Below, one piece after another: positions 1 through 5,610 of a stretch of DNA of 8,903 nucleotides. The stretch comes from Caulobacteraceae bacterium. GTDB lineage: Bacteria; Pseudomonadota; Alphaproteobacteria; Caulobacterales; Caulobacteraceae. Both the position numbers and the translations under genes were made by a program. The notes beneath the pieces were generated by a model. The model was not told the origin of the DNA. It saw only the letters and a list, made by a program, of their open reading frames with translations, and made no database searches. The DNA is taken from contig JADZBR010000063.1 of the NCBI GenBank assembly GCA_020852035.1, positions 1 to 8,903 on the forward strand, written 5' to 3'. How positions within the stretch are numbered: position 1 is the stretch's first letter; each line of letters begins with the position of its first letter.

Positions 1-231
1 CTTTACCCCACCAACTACCTAATCCATCGCGGGCCGCTCCAATGGCGATAAATCTTTCCCCCGAAGGGCACATCCGGTATTAGCTCAAGTTTCCCTGAGT
101 TGTTCCGAACCAAAGGGCACGTTCCCACGCGTTACTCACCCGTCCGCCACTCACCCGAAGGTGCGTTCGACTTGCATGTTTTAGGCCTGCCGCCAGCGTT
201 CGCTCTGAGCCAGGATCAAACTCTCAGGTTG
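1..231 (-). rRNA. rrs: 16S ribosomal RNA, 5' part (runs off the left edge)
   Basis: The minus strand reads through the universal 5' 16S segment: the GAGTTTGATCCTGGCTCAG primer site is the complement of about 205-223, followed by GCGAACGCTGGCGGCAGGC and CATGCAAGTCGA. Only about the first 230 bases are present, and the gene continues beyond position 1. The mature 5' end is placed at about 231 by aligning the AGAGTTTGATC block to E. coli position 8, so it is good to a few bases. The short V1 region and the GGCAGGCCTAA wording are typical of Alphaproteobacteria, including Caulobacter and Phenylobacterium. Transcription comes from the promoter at 514-542. Confidence 0.98.
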
Positions 232-507
232 AGTTGACATTGACTCCAGTTCTCGACCCCGGGTGACCCCGAGATCAGCGTTCTGGTTTGCATAGTATCT
301 TGACGAGTTCCCACGAAAACATCCGCGACCGAAGTCACGGAGGTTCATGGTATCTTTCAAGAGACCGCAATACGTCGACGTCGAGATGGCCTGGTTAAGA
401 CCATCAGCAAGGACGCCGCCGCCTGCGTTTCTCTTTCCAAATCAACGATGTCAAAGACCCGATCCGCTTCCGCGAACCCCACCGATTAACGCCCGGTAGC
501 GGCGGGA
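232..507 (-). other. rRNA operon leader (promoter start to mature 16S 5' end)
   Basis: This stretch has no protein gene and is the transcribed leader of the rRNA operon. On the minus strand it contains a boxA-like element at 446-459, then a GAAACGCAGGC block and several short dyads, for example TCTCG at 251-255 opposite CGAGA at 270-274. Such leaders normally pair with sequence beyond the 3' end of 16S to form the RNase III processing stem, but that partner lies outside the window and cannot be checked. No coding signal is visible. Confidence 0.75.
446..459 (-). promoter_or_regulatory. boxA-like antitermination element in the rRNA leader
   Basis: The minus strand reads GGTCTTTGACATCG. Its core TCTTTGACA resembles the boxA consensus (TGCTCTTTAACA in E. 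coli), which recruits the NusB/NusE antitermination complex to rRNA transcripts. Its place downstream of the rrn promoter and upstream of 16S fits that role. It also contains TTGACA, but no good -10 lies 16-18 bases further on, so I do not read it as a second promoter. Confidence 0.6.
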
Positions 508-513
508 GGCGGC

Positions 514-542
514 TATCTAGTGGCCGGTCTCCGGAGTGTCAA
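514..542 (-). promoter_or_regulatory. rrn promoter: TTGACA, 17-base spacer, TAGATA
   Basis: On the minus strand a consensus -35 TTGACA (537-542) is separated by exactly 17 bases from the -10 TAGATA (514-519). The expected start of transcription is near 507. The discriminator after the -10 is very GC-rich (GCCGCCTCCC), as in rRNA promoters under stringent (ppGpp) control. Just upstream of the -35, the minus strand carries short A-tracts (AAAAGCTCGAAAGAGC, about 547-562) that could act as an UP element. The promoter points at the 16S gene 276 bases away. Confidence 0.82.
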
Positions 543-594
543 TCGGCTCTTTCGAGCTTTTCCGCCACCCCCAGGTTTCCCTGAAATTTGGCGC

Positions 595-616
595 AAAAAC
601 CGCTACGGGCCCGTAG
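595..616 (-). terminator. Possible intrinsic terminator after the MFS gene (14-bp palindrome then T5)
   Basis: Positions 603-616 are the perfect palindrome CTACGGGCCCGTAG. On the minus strand it is followed after CGG by TTTTT (595-599). It can fold as a 5-bp stem with a GGCC loop before a short T run, and it lies between the MFS stop codon and the rrn promoter, where a stop signal is expected. The stem is short and the T run is three bases away, so an operator upstream of the rrn promoter is an alternative. The rest of 617-785 shows only GC-rich sequence without a recognisable gene. Confidence 0.35.
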
Positions 617-785
617 GGACGCGCCCTGCTCAGTCCGTGACGATTCGATTGGAGCTGCGGAACCTACTCAACGATCCGGTGGAAATCAAGAGCCTTTCGA
701 ACCCTTTGTTTCCGCCGGCGGCGAGGCCGTTCCGAGCGAGGCGCGGCATATACGGGGGGGCTTTTCAGAGCGCAACCCCGCTTCG

Positions 786-2186
786 TCATAAATTTGCAGC
801 AGCGCCCTCGCCGCGGTGCGACGCCAGGCGGTGCGCGGCCCACAGGCCGACCAGCGAGAGCGGCAGAAAGGCCGTGAAGAGCCAAGGACTTGCGCGCGCG
901 GCGACCGCGGCGTCGATGCCCTGCGACAACCCCAACACCGCGCCCACTGCGCCCACCGCCGCCGCGCCCGCGGCGTTGCCGATCTGCTGGGTCGCCGGCA
1001 CGGCGGAGGAGCCCAGTCCGCGCTCGGCCTCCGGCAGGCTGCCGAGGATTCGCCGCGTGGCGAACGCCCAGGCGCAGCCGAATCCCGCCCCGAGGGTCAG
1101 GGAACCGACCACCACGATCCACAGATGGCCGGTCGGCAGGCCGAAGGCGATGATCAGCAGGCCGACGCTCACCAGCGCCGCCCCGAGTCGGATAAAAAAG
1201 CCATGCCAACGGTCCGACAGGCCGGCGATCGGCAACGCCGCCGCCGTCCAGCCGAGCGCCTCGCCGGCCACGACATATCCCGCCTCCAAGGGCGACAGCC
1301 CGTAGAAGGCTTGCAGCAGCGCCGCGCCATAAACCGTCCAGCCGATCGCGGCGGCGGTCAGGGTGAACATGGTCAGGTAGCCGGCGCTGGCCGCGTTGCC
1401 CCAGCGGCTGGCGTCCCGCGGCAGGAGGCGCGGATCGCTGCGCTGGTCCACCCACAGCATGAGGAAGAGCAGCAGCGTCCCGCCCGCCACCAGCGCCAAC
1501 GCCAGGGCCGCGCCCTCGACAAGGCCGCCGGCGGCGATCACCGTCACGGCGACGGCGAGGATCGCCAGTTGCTTGAGCGCCAGGCCGCTCTCCGCCTCCC
1601 CGCGCGGCGTGCCGCGCAGCAGCCGCCAGGCGATGGCGCAGAAGATCAGCCCCTGGATCGCGAACAGCCAGAACGCCCACCGCCAGAGCCCGGCCCCGGC
1701 GAACAGCCCGCCCACCAGCGGCCCCAGTAGCGTCGCCACGCCCCAGACACTGGTGGTCGCGGCGAACACCTTGGCCCAGTGCCGCTCGGGGAACACCACG
1801 CCGACCGCGACATATAAGAGTCCGACCACCCAGCCCGCGCCGAGCCCCTGCAGCAAGCGGCCGACGAGGAAACTGACCACCTCCGGCGAGGCCGCGCCGA
1901 ACGCGCATCCCGCGGAATAGACCAGTCCGCCGCCAATCAGCGCCGCCCTCAGGCCCAGCCGGCGCGAGACCACCCCTCCGCTCGCCCCGGCCACGATGGC
2001 GCCCAGGAGGAAGGTCGCGATCGCCCAGCCGAAATAGGCGTCGCCGCCGATGTCGGCCGCCACGCTCGGCATGATGGTGGCGGTCACCAGGGCGTCGGCC
2101 GCGTTCAGCCAGACGCCGAGGCAGATCAGGGCGAAGCGCGCCAGGCGCCCCTCCGCCAACAGATCCTTCCAGCCCCCGTCCGACAT
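786..2186 (-). CDS. MFS transporter, DHA2-type (EmrB/QacA-like), 14 predicted TM segments
   Basis: This 466-residue inner-membrane protein probably uses the proton gradient to export a small molecule; the substrate cannot be told from sequence. It is almost entirely hydrophobic, with about 14 membrane segments, the DHA2 count. Family landmarks are in order: an Asp in TM1 (D31, in N-A-A-D-A-L-V) followed by IMPSVAADIGG; a motif A variant in the TM2-3 loop (GGVVSRRLGLR, 70-80); motif B in TM4 (GRLLQGLGAG, 109-118); and the antiporter motif C in TM5 (GPLVGG, 155-160), followed by WRWAFWL. The ATG at 2186 follows a GGAG at 6-base spacing, but that GGAG sits in a hairpin (see 2190-2209). The gene is divergent from the Rrf2 regulator at 2302, which is a candidate controller. 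The family is secure; a drug-efflux role is inferred. Confidence 0.92.
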   Translation of the reverse strand: MSDGGWKDLLAEGRLARFALICLGVWLNAADALVTATIMPSVAADIGGDAYFGWAIATFLLGAIVAGASGGVVSRRLGLRAALIGGGLVYSAGCAFGAASPEVVSFLVGRLLQGLGAGWVVGLLYVAVGVVFPERHWAKVFAATTSVWGVATLLGPLVGGLFAGAGLWRWAFWLFAIQGLIFCAIAWRLLRGTPRGEAESGLALKQLAILAVAVTVIAAGGLVEGAALALALVAGGTLLLFLMLWVDQRSDPRLLPRDASRWGNAASAGYLTMFTLTAAAIGWTVYGAALLQAFYGLSPLEAGYVVAGEALGWTAAALPIAGLSDRWHGFFIRLGAALVSVGLLIIAFGLPTGHLWIVVVGSLTLGAGFGCAWAFATRRILGSLPEAERGLGSSAVPATQQIGNAAGAAAVGAVGAVLGLSQGIDAAVAARASPWLFTAFLPLSLVGLWAAHRLASHRGEGAAANL

Positions 2187-2189
2187 GGC

Positions 2190-2209
2190 GCGCTCCGCTA
2201 AAGGAGCGC
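2190..2209 (-). promoter_or_regulatory. Hairpin enclosing the MFS ribosome binding site
   Basis: A perfect 7-bp inverted repeat (GCGCTCC at 2190-2196, GGAGCGC at 2203-2209, 6-base loop) lies immediately before the MFS start codon. Read on the minus strand, the 3' arm contains the GGAG Shine-Dalgarno sequence, so folding would hide the ribosome binding site. It could equally be a protein-binding dyad. The structure is visible; the regulatory role is inferred. Confidence 0.4.
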
Positions 2210-2238
2210 TTGCCTAGCCCATCGGCGGGCGAATGTCG

Positions 2239-2267
2239 CACGCGGGCGCGCTTGCGCCGCGCGCGTG
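2239..2267. promoter_or_regulatory. GC-rich dyad in the divergent MFS/Rrf2 intergenic region
   Basis: CACGCG-GGCGC (2239-2249), a GCTT loop, then GCGCC (2254-2258) and, after a 3-base GCG insert, CGCGTG (2262-2267) form an interrupted inverted repeat. It is placed between two divergent genes, so it could be an operator. The local composition is nearly all G and C, which makes chance dyads likely. Confidence 0.25.
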
Positions 2268-2283
2268 GGCGCCTAGTAAGGAC

Positions 2284-2291
2284 AGGAGGGG
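2284..2291 (+). promoter_or_regulatory. Shine-Dalgarno AGGAGGGG that supports the Rrf2 GTG start
   Basis: AGGAGGGG ends 10 bases before the GTG at 2302 and is the best ribosome binding site in the interval. It argues against upstream in-frame starts, which would add about 23 residues that the family lacks. Confidence 0.65.
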
Positions 2292-2301
2292 AACCGTCGC
2301 C

Positions 2302-2742
2302 GTGTTGTCGCAGAAAGCCCGCTACGCCTTGCGCGCGCTCGTCGAGCTCGCATCCGATCCGTCCGGCCAGGCGACGGCGACCGTGCTCGCGGCTCGCGCC
2401 GACGCGCCCAAGAAGTTCCTGGAAGCCATCCTCCTTGAGCTTGCCCGCAACAACATCCTGACGAGCCGACGCGGCAAGTTCGGCGGCTACACCCTGGCCA
2501 AGCCCGCCACCGCCATCAGCTTCGCGGAAATCATCCGGGTGATCGACGGCCCCCTCGCCCTCGCCCCCTGCGTCAGCCGCATGGCCTTCAAGAAGTGCGA
2601 AGCCTGCCCCGACCTGAAGACCTGTCGCCTGCGTCAGGCTCTATTGCGCGCGCGCGATGCGACAGCGGCGGTGCTGGAACAGTATAGCCTCGCCGACGCG
2701 GTCAACGGCGGCGCGACGGAGATTCTGAGGCCGGTGGCGTAG
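2302..2742 (+). CDS. Rrf2-family transcriptional regulator with a four-cysteine cluster
   Basis: This is a 146-residue winged-helix regulator of the Rrf2 family (relatives include IscR, NsrR, RirA and CymR). The GTG start at 2302 gives the classic opening MLSQKARYALRALVELA; an earlier in-frame ATG at 2233 would add a tail unlike the family. The DNA-binding part spans about residues 1-75, with recognition helix K-K-F-L-E-A-I-L and wing G-K-F-G-G-Y-T-L. The sensor region has C90, C99, C102 and C108 (C-x8-C-x2-C-x5-C). That differs from the three-cysteine IscR/NsrR arrangement but is suited to an Fe-S cluster or thiol sensing. The gene is divergent from the MFS exporter, which may be its target. 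The palindrome at 2744 follows its stop by one base. The family is very likely; ligand and targets are unknown. Confidence 0.93.
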   Translation: MLSQKARYALRALVELASDPSGQATATVLAARADAPKKFLEAILLELARNNILTSRRGKFGGYTLAKPATAISFAEIIRVIDGPLALAPCVSRMAFKKCEACPDLKTCRLRQALLRARDATAAVLEQYSLADAVNGGATEILRPVA

Positions 2743-2743
2743 G

Positions 2744-2769
2744 TTCCTTCTCCCGATCGGGAGAAGGAA
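2744..2769. terminator. Perfect 26-base palindrome after the Rrf2 stop codon
   Basis: The sequence from 2744 to 2769 is its own reverse complement (13-base arms opening TTCCTTCTCCC, centre GATC) and starts one base after the TAG stop. Being symmetric, it can fold in transcripts from either side. It sits between the convergent Rrf2 and CBS genes, so a two-way terminator is reasonable. There is no clear T tract. It also forms the left end of the larger hairpin block at 2744-2885. Confidence 0.5.
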
Positions 2770-2885
2770 AGACGCGCCGTAAGGCGCGGCGAGGATGAGG
2801 GCCCGCGCCCTCTCCGGACAAACCGGAACCCCTCACCCTCCCGCCGGCTTGCGCCGGCGGATTTCCCTCTCCCTCCGGGCGAGGG
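2744..2885. repeat. Intergenic multi-hairpin element, likely a dispersed repeat
   Basis: The gap between the convergent Rrf2 and CBS genes is filled with consecutive inverted repeats: the palindrome at 2744-2769; CGCGCC/GGCGCG at 2773-2788 with a GTAA loop; GAGGATGAGGG at 2791-2801, which pairs at 10 of 11 positions with 2830-2840; an inner TCCGG/CCGGA at 2813-2827; CCGCCGGC/GCCGGCGG at 2841-2860 with a TTGC loop; and CCCTC/GAGGG at 2871-2885. The wording (TTCTCCC, GGATGAGGG, CCCTCACCCTCCCGCCGGC) is the kind of interspersed palindromic repeat I know from Caulobacter-type and other alphaproteobacterial genomes. Copy number cannot be judged from one window. Confidence 0.55.
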
Positions 2886-2888
2886 ATT

Positions 2889-3317
2889 TCAACCCGTCGC
2901 GATATAGGCTTTCAGCCCCTCGGCCTCGGCCTCGGTCTCGGCGATCTTCGACTTCACCAGGTCGCCGATCGAGACGATCCCCACCAGCTGGTCGTCCTTG
3001 CACACCGGCAGGTGGCGCACACGCCGGTCCGTCATGCGTTCCAGCAGCAGCTGCACCGTCTCGCCGGGATCGGCGAACACCACGTCGGCGGTCATGCAGA
3101 CGGCGACGGTCTTGGTCAGCGCCGGCGCCCCCTCCTCGGCCACGATCCGCACGATGTCCCGCTCCGAGAGGATGCCCACCACCCGGTCGCCTTCGGTCAC
3201 CACCACCGCGCCGACCTTGCGGGTGTGCAGGAAGGCCGCGGCGGCCGCGACTGTTTCATTCGGGGACGCCGTGAAGACGTTCGCGCCCTTTGTCTTGAGG
3301 ATCTGGGACACCAGCAT
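2889..3317 (-). CDS. Two-CBS-domain protein (stand-alone Bateman module)
   Basis: This 142-residue soluble protein is made of little besides two CBS domains: CBS1 at about residues 8-62, ending V-G-I-L-S-E-R-D-I-V-R, and CBS2 at about 73-127, ending V-G-I-V-S-I-G-D-L-V-K. Such pairs bind adenosine nucleotides (AMP, ATP, SAM) in the cleft between domains and act as energy or ligand sensors for a partner. The length is normal for the stand-alone alphaproteobacterial type. The ATG at 3317 is preceded by GGGAGAGA at suitable spacing. It lies 55 bases downstream of the rhomboid gene on the same strand, so the two may be co-transcribed, though no functional link is known to me. The partner protein is unknown. 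Confidence 0.93.
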   Translation of the reverse strand: MLVSQILKTKGANVFTASPNETVAAAAAFLHTRKVGAVVVTEGDRVVGILSERDIVRIVAEEGAPALTKTVAVCMTADVVFADPGETVQLLLERMTDRRVRHLPVCKDDQLVGIVSIGDLVKSKIAETEAEAEGLKAYIATG

Positions 3318-3372
3318 GTGCGTCTCTCCCTGTCCTTACGCATACCGAGGGTCGCTCAAAGCGGCCTTTCAA

Positions 3373-4017
3373 TCAATGCGCATCGGCCATGTCGGCTCCC
3401 GCCATCCAGCCGAACGGGCCGATCAACACCAGGCCCGCCGCATAGCCGGCCAGGTGCGCCTGCCAGGCGATCTGCGCATCGCCCGCCCCGGGCGCGAAGT
3501 TGAACACCGCCACCAGCAGGTTCACCACCAGCCAGGCCAGGCCCATGAAGATCACCGTGCGGCTGCCGAACGGCCCCAGCCGGCCACGCCGCTCGACCAG
3601 CCTGGACGCCGCGCCCATCAGCCCCGCCACCGCCCCCGAGGCGCCGACCATGAGCTGCCGGGAGCTGGGGTCGAAGGCGGCGTAGGCAAGGCTGCCCAGC
3701 ACACCGCAGACGAGGAAAAAGATGAAAAACATCAACGCAGAAGACAGGCTCGAGCCGAGGTAACGGGCGACGGGGACCCCGAACGCCAGAAGGAACGCCG
3801 CATTGATGAAGAGGTGCAGCCACCCGCCATGCAGGAAGATCGCGGTGATCAGCGGCGTCCACCGTCCTTCCATCAACCCCGCGGGGGTGAAGGCCAGGTC
3901 GATGATCCAGCGCCCCTGGGGCCCCCAGACCTGCGCCGCATGCACGGCCGCGATCAACCCGATCAAGGTCAACACCGGCCATGGCGCGTTGATCGCCGGC
4001 TCGCGCTGTTCCGCCAA
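3373..4017 (-). CDS. Rhomboid-family intramembrane serine protease, TTG start
   Basis: This 214-residue polytopic membrane protein cleaves transmembrane segments of substrates within the bilayer. The rhomboid signatures are all present: H63-x4-H68-x3-N72 in TM2 (H-G-G-W-L-H-L-F-I-N), matching the GlpG oxyanion His/Asn; the nucleophile S127 in G-A-S-G-A; and the catalytic H188 in Q-A-H-L-A-G. About six membrane segments fit the minimal bacterial core. The start is a TTG at 4017 with a strong GGAGG six bases away. The first in-frame ATG would be residue 49 and would remove TM1, so TTG is preferred. The gene is divergent from hfaA (149-base gap) and upstream of the CBS gene. Substrates are unknown; holdfast or other surface proteins are only a guess from position. 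Confidence 0.92.
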   Translation of the reverse strand: MAEQREPAINAPWPVLTLIGLIAAVHAAQVWGPQGRWIIDLAFTPAGLMEGRWTPLITAIFLHGGWLHLFINAAFLLAFGVPVARYLGSSLSSALMFFIFFLVCGVLGSLAYAAFDPSSRQLMVGASGAVAGLMGAASRLVERRGRLGPFGSRTVIFMGLAWLVVNLLVAVFNFAPGAGDAQIAWQAHLAGYAAGLVLIGPFGWMAGADMADAH

Positions 4018-4023
4018 GTCCTG

Positions 4024-4028
4024 CCTCC
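4024..4028 (-). promoter_or_regulatory. Shine-Dalgarno GGAGG that supports the rhomboid TTG start
   Basis: The minus strand reads GGAGG, then six bases (CAGGAC), then TTG. Core match and spacing are ideal, which makes the non-ATG start credible. Confidence 0.75.
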
Positions 4029-4108
4029 GTTTACGGCCTCACCCTAGAGCGCCGCTTACACTTAACGAAATCGCGAGAGTTCCCCCACAGGATGAGCCGA
4101 AGTGGAGC

Positions 4109-4123
4109 TGGCACGCGCGTTGC
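4109..4123 (+). promoter_or_regulatory. Sigma-54 (RpoN) promoter core of the hfa operon: TGGCAC-N5-TTGC
   Basis: TGGCAC (4109-4114), five bases, then TTGC (4120-4123) matches the -24/-12 consensus exactly, with the essential GG at 4110-4111 and GC at 4122-4123 at the right spacing. Transcription would start near 4135, leaving about 32 bases of leader before the hfaA ATG at 4167. Sigma-54 promoters need an enhancer-binding activator. In Caulobacter such promoters serve polar, cell-cycle-timed structures such as late flagellar genes. No activator site could be identified with confidence in the 149-base gap; one CtrA-like half-site TTAAC is at 4062-4066. Confidence 0.72.
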
Positions 4124-4166
4124 TTGAGCCTGTCCAGATCGTCGCCCGTTGTGCGGAGTTCAACCG

Positions 4167-4607
4167 ATGACCGTGCCTAACCGTTCGCAGCGCACCTCGC
4201 GCGTTGTCCTGCTCGCCGGCCTCGCCGCGCTGGCGGCCGGCGCGGCGCAGGCCCAGTCGCTGTCGACCAACTCGGCCGAGTTCAACGCCGGCTGGGGGCG
4301 CACGCCCGGCTCCGAAAACCACATGGTCGACTACATCACGCGCGACGCCAACGGCAATCGCGTGATCATCGACGGCCTGATCCTCTCCGGCGAAGACCAG
4401 AGCGTCTACGCCCGATCCGGCGGCTTCGGGGTGGCGTCCAGCTACGCCGGAGTCGGCGCCGTCGGCGGGGCCAGCGCGATCGGCAACAACCTGACCGTGG
4501 TCACCCAGGGCAACAACAACACGGTGATCATCGACTCCACTCAGATCAACAATGGCGACGTGATCGCCAACTCGAATACGTCCGGGGGCGTTAGCGATGG
4601 CGATTAA
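4167..4607 (+). CDS. hfaA: Holdfast anchor protein HfaA, small curlin-like secreted protein
   Basis: This 146-residue exported protein is first in the hfaABD operon. In Caulobacter, HfaA is a cell-surface protein of the stalk tip that helps hold the polysaccharide holdfast to the envelope, and it has similarity to curli subunits. A Sec signal peptide covers residues 1 to about 29 (basic R-T-S-R, hydrophobic VVLLAGLAALAAGA, cleavage near A-Q-A-Q). The mature part is rich in Gly, Asn, Ser and Val. Near its end are curlin-like segments, G-N-N-L-T-V-V-T-Q-G-N-N-N-T-V-I-I-D-S-T (106-125) and Q-I-N-N (126-129), with an earlier echo G-N-R-V-I-I-D-G at 63-70. The ATG at 4167 has GGAG eight bases upstream; an in-frame TTG at 4149 is less likely. 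Its 3' end overlaps hfaB by 11 bases. The identity depends heavily on the hfaB/hfaD context. Confidence 0.85.
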   Translation: MTVPNRSQRTSRVVLLAGLAALAAGAAQAQSLSTNSAEFNAGWGRTPGSENHMVDYITRDANGNRVIIDGLILSGEDQSVYARSGGFGVASSYAGVGAVGGASAIGNNLTVVTQGNNNTVIIDSTQINNGDVIANSNTSGGVSDGD

Positions 4608-5610
4608 GTTCCTCAAGCAGTCGCGGGTGGCGGCCCTGCTCGCCACCACCGCGATGGCGCTCAGCGCCTGCGCCACGCCCGTGGCCGGCCCCAGCGGCAA
4701 TTACGCGAGCCCGATCGGCAACTCGGCGGTGACGCCGAACCCGACGCCCTATTCGGCCGCCCTGGTCTGCCAGGCCAACTACGCCCGCCAGCACCAGCTG
4801 ACCGCGCCGCGCATCGCCGTCGGCCGCATCGCCGACTACACCGGCAAGGCCGAAGCCGACGGCTCGGGCCGCAAGATCACCCAGGGCGCCTCGCTGATGG
4901 CGATGAGCGCGCTGGCCAAGGCGGGCGTGCCGCTGGTCGAGCGCTTCGACACCTCGGTCTCCGAGCTGGAGCTGAAATACGCCAACAACAAGCTGATCTC
5001 GGACAACCCCAGCCAGCAGCCCGACATGCCGGCCGAATACCGCCGCATCCTCGCCGGCCAGGTGCCCGGCTCGGACTTCTACATCGCCGGCGGCATCACC
5101 GAGCTGAACTACAACATCCGCTCCTCGGGCGTGGACGTGGCCGGCGGCGATCCCACCCCGACCGACTTCAAGGGCCGGCTCGGCGGGCGTTCGTTCGTGA
5201 TGAACGTCGGCCTGGACCTGCGGATGATCAACACCCGCACCCTCGAGGTGGTGGACGTGATCTCCTACCAGAAGCAGGTGGTCGGCCGCGAAGTCTCGCT
5301 GGGCGTCTTCGACTTCTGGAACGGCAACCTCTTCGACATCTCGGCCGGCACGGGCGCGCTTGAGCCCCTGCAGCTGGCTGTCCGCGGCCTGGTGGAGCGC
5401 GCGGTCGTGGAAATGACCGCCAACCTCTACGGCATGCCCGGCCCCGAAGCCTGCATGACCTACGACCCGCTCAACGCGAGCACCGTCGGCCTGACCGGCG
5501 CCTACATCCCGGCGTACAACAATCTGGACCAGAACAATGCCCAGACCCGCGAAGATCCTTCTCGTTGGCACAGCGGCCGCGATGGCGCTGTGCGTCGGGG
5601 CCGCTTCTAG
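4597..5610 (+). CDS. hfaB: Holdfast anchor protein HfaB, CsgG-like outer-membrane lipoprotein
   Basis: This 337-residue lipoprotein is related to CsgG, the curli secretion pore. In Caulobacter, HfaB is needed to bring HfaA and HfaD to the surface. The signal peptide ends in a clear lipobox, L22-S-A-C25. CsgG-family landmarks include R-I-A-V-G-R-I-A-D-Y-T-G-K (72-84), F-Y-I-A-G-G-I-T-E-L-N-Y-N-I-R-S-S-G (161-178), and the strand pair N-T-R-T-L-E-V-V-D-V-I-S-Y-Q-K (212-226) leading to V-S-L-G-V-F-D-F (233-240). The protein is longer than CsgG at both ends. It starts inside hfaA (11-base overlap), which implies translational coupling. The last 24 residues, basic and ending R-R-G-R-F, come from sequence that also encodes the HfaD signal peptide in another frame, so this tail may be constrained more by hfaD than by HfaB function. 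Confidence 0.93.
   Translation: MAIKFLKQSRVAALLATTAMALSACATPVAGPSGNYASPIGNSAVTPNPTPYSAALVCQANYARQHQLTAPRIAVGRIADYTGKAEADGSGRKITQGASLMAMSALAKAGVPLVERFDTSVSELELKYANNKLISDNPSQQPDMPAEYRRILAGQVPGSDFYIAGGITELNYNIRSSGVDVAGGDPTPTDFKGRLGGRSFVMNVGLDLRMINTRTLEVVDVISYQKQVVGREVSLGVFDFWNGNLFDISAGTGALEPLQLAVRGLVERAVVEMTANLYGMPGPEACMTYDPLNASTVGLTGAYIPAYNNLDQNNAQTREDPSRWHSGRDGAVRRGRF

Noticed and set aside
451..456. Second rrn promoter based on a TTGACA in the leader
   Set aside because: No acceptable -10 hexamer follows at 16-18 bases on the minus strand, and the element fits boxA better.
520..1730. Plus-strand open frames over the MFS gene and the rrn promoter
   Set aside because: They are antisense readings with low-complexity Arg/Pro/Gln-rich products, no ribosome binding sites, and they run across the rRNA promoter.
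664..2241. Long minus-strand frame (525 codons) overlapping the MFS gene
   Set aside because: Its translation is Arg/Gly/Ala-rich with no domain, as expected for an out-of-frame reading of a high-GC gene. The MFS frame explains the same DNA with clear motifs and membrane segments.
2795..4047. Plus-strand open frames opposite the CBS and rhomboid genes
   Set aside because: Products are basic and low-complexity. The minus-strand genes have complete family motifs and good start sites.
4054..4066. CtrA site upstream of hfaA
   Set aside because: Only TTAC and a TTAAC half-site are present; the full TTAA-N7-TTAA arrangement is absent, so I do not annotate a CtrA box.
4591..5571. Minus-strand 326-codon frame opposite hfaB
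   Set aside because: A His/Arg/Gly/Val-rich shadow without motifs. The hfaB frame has a lipobox and CsgG-family features.
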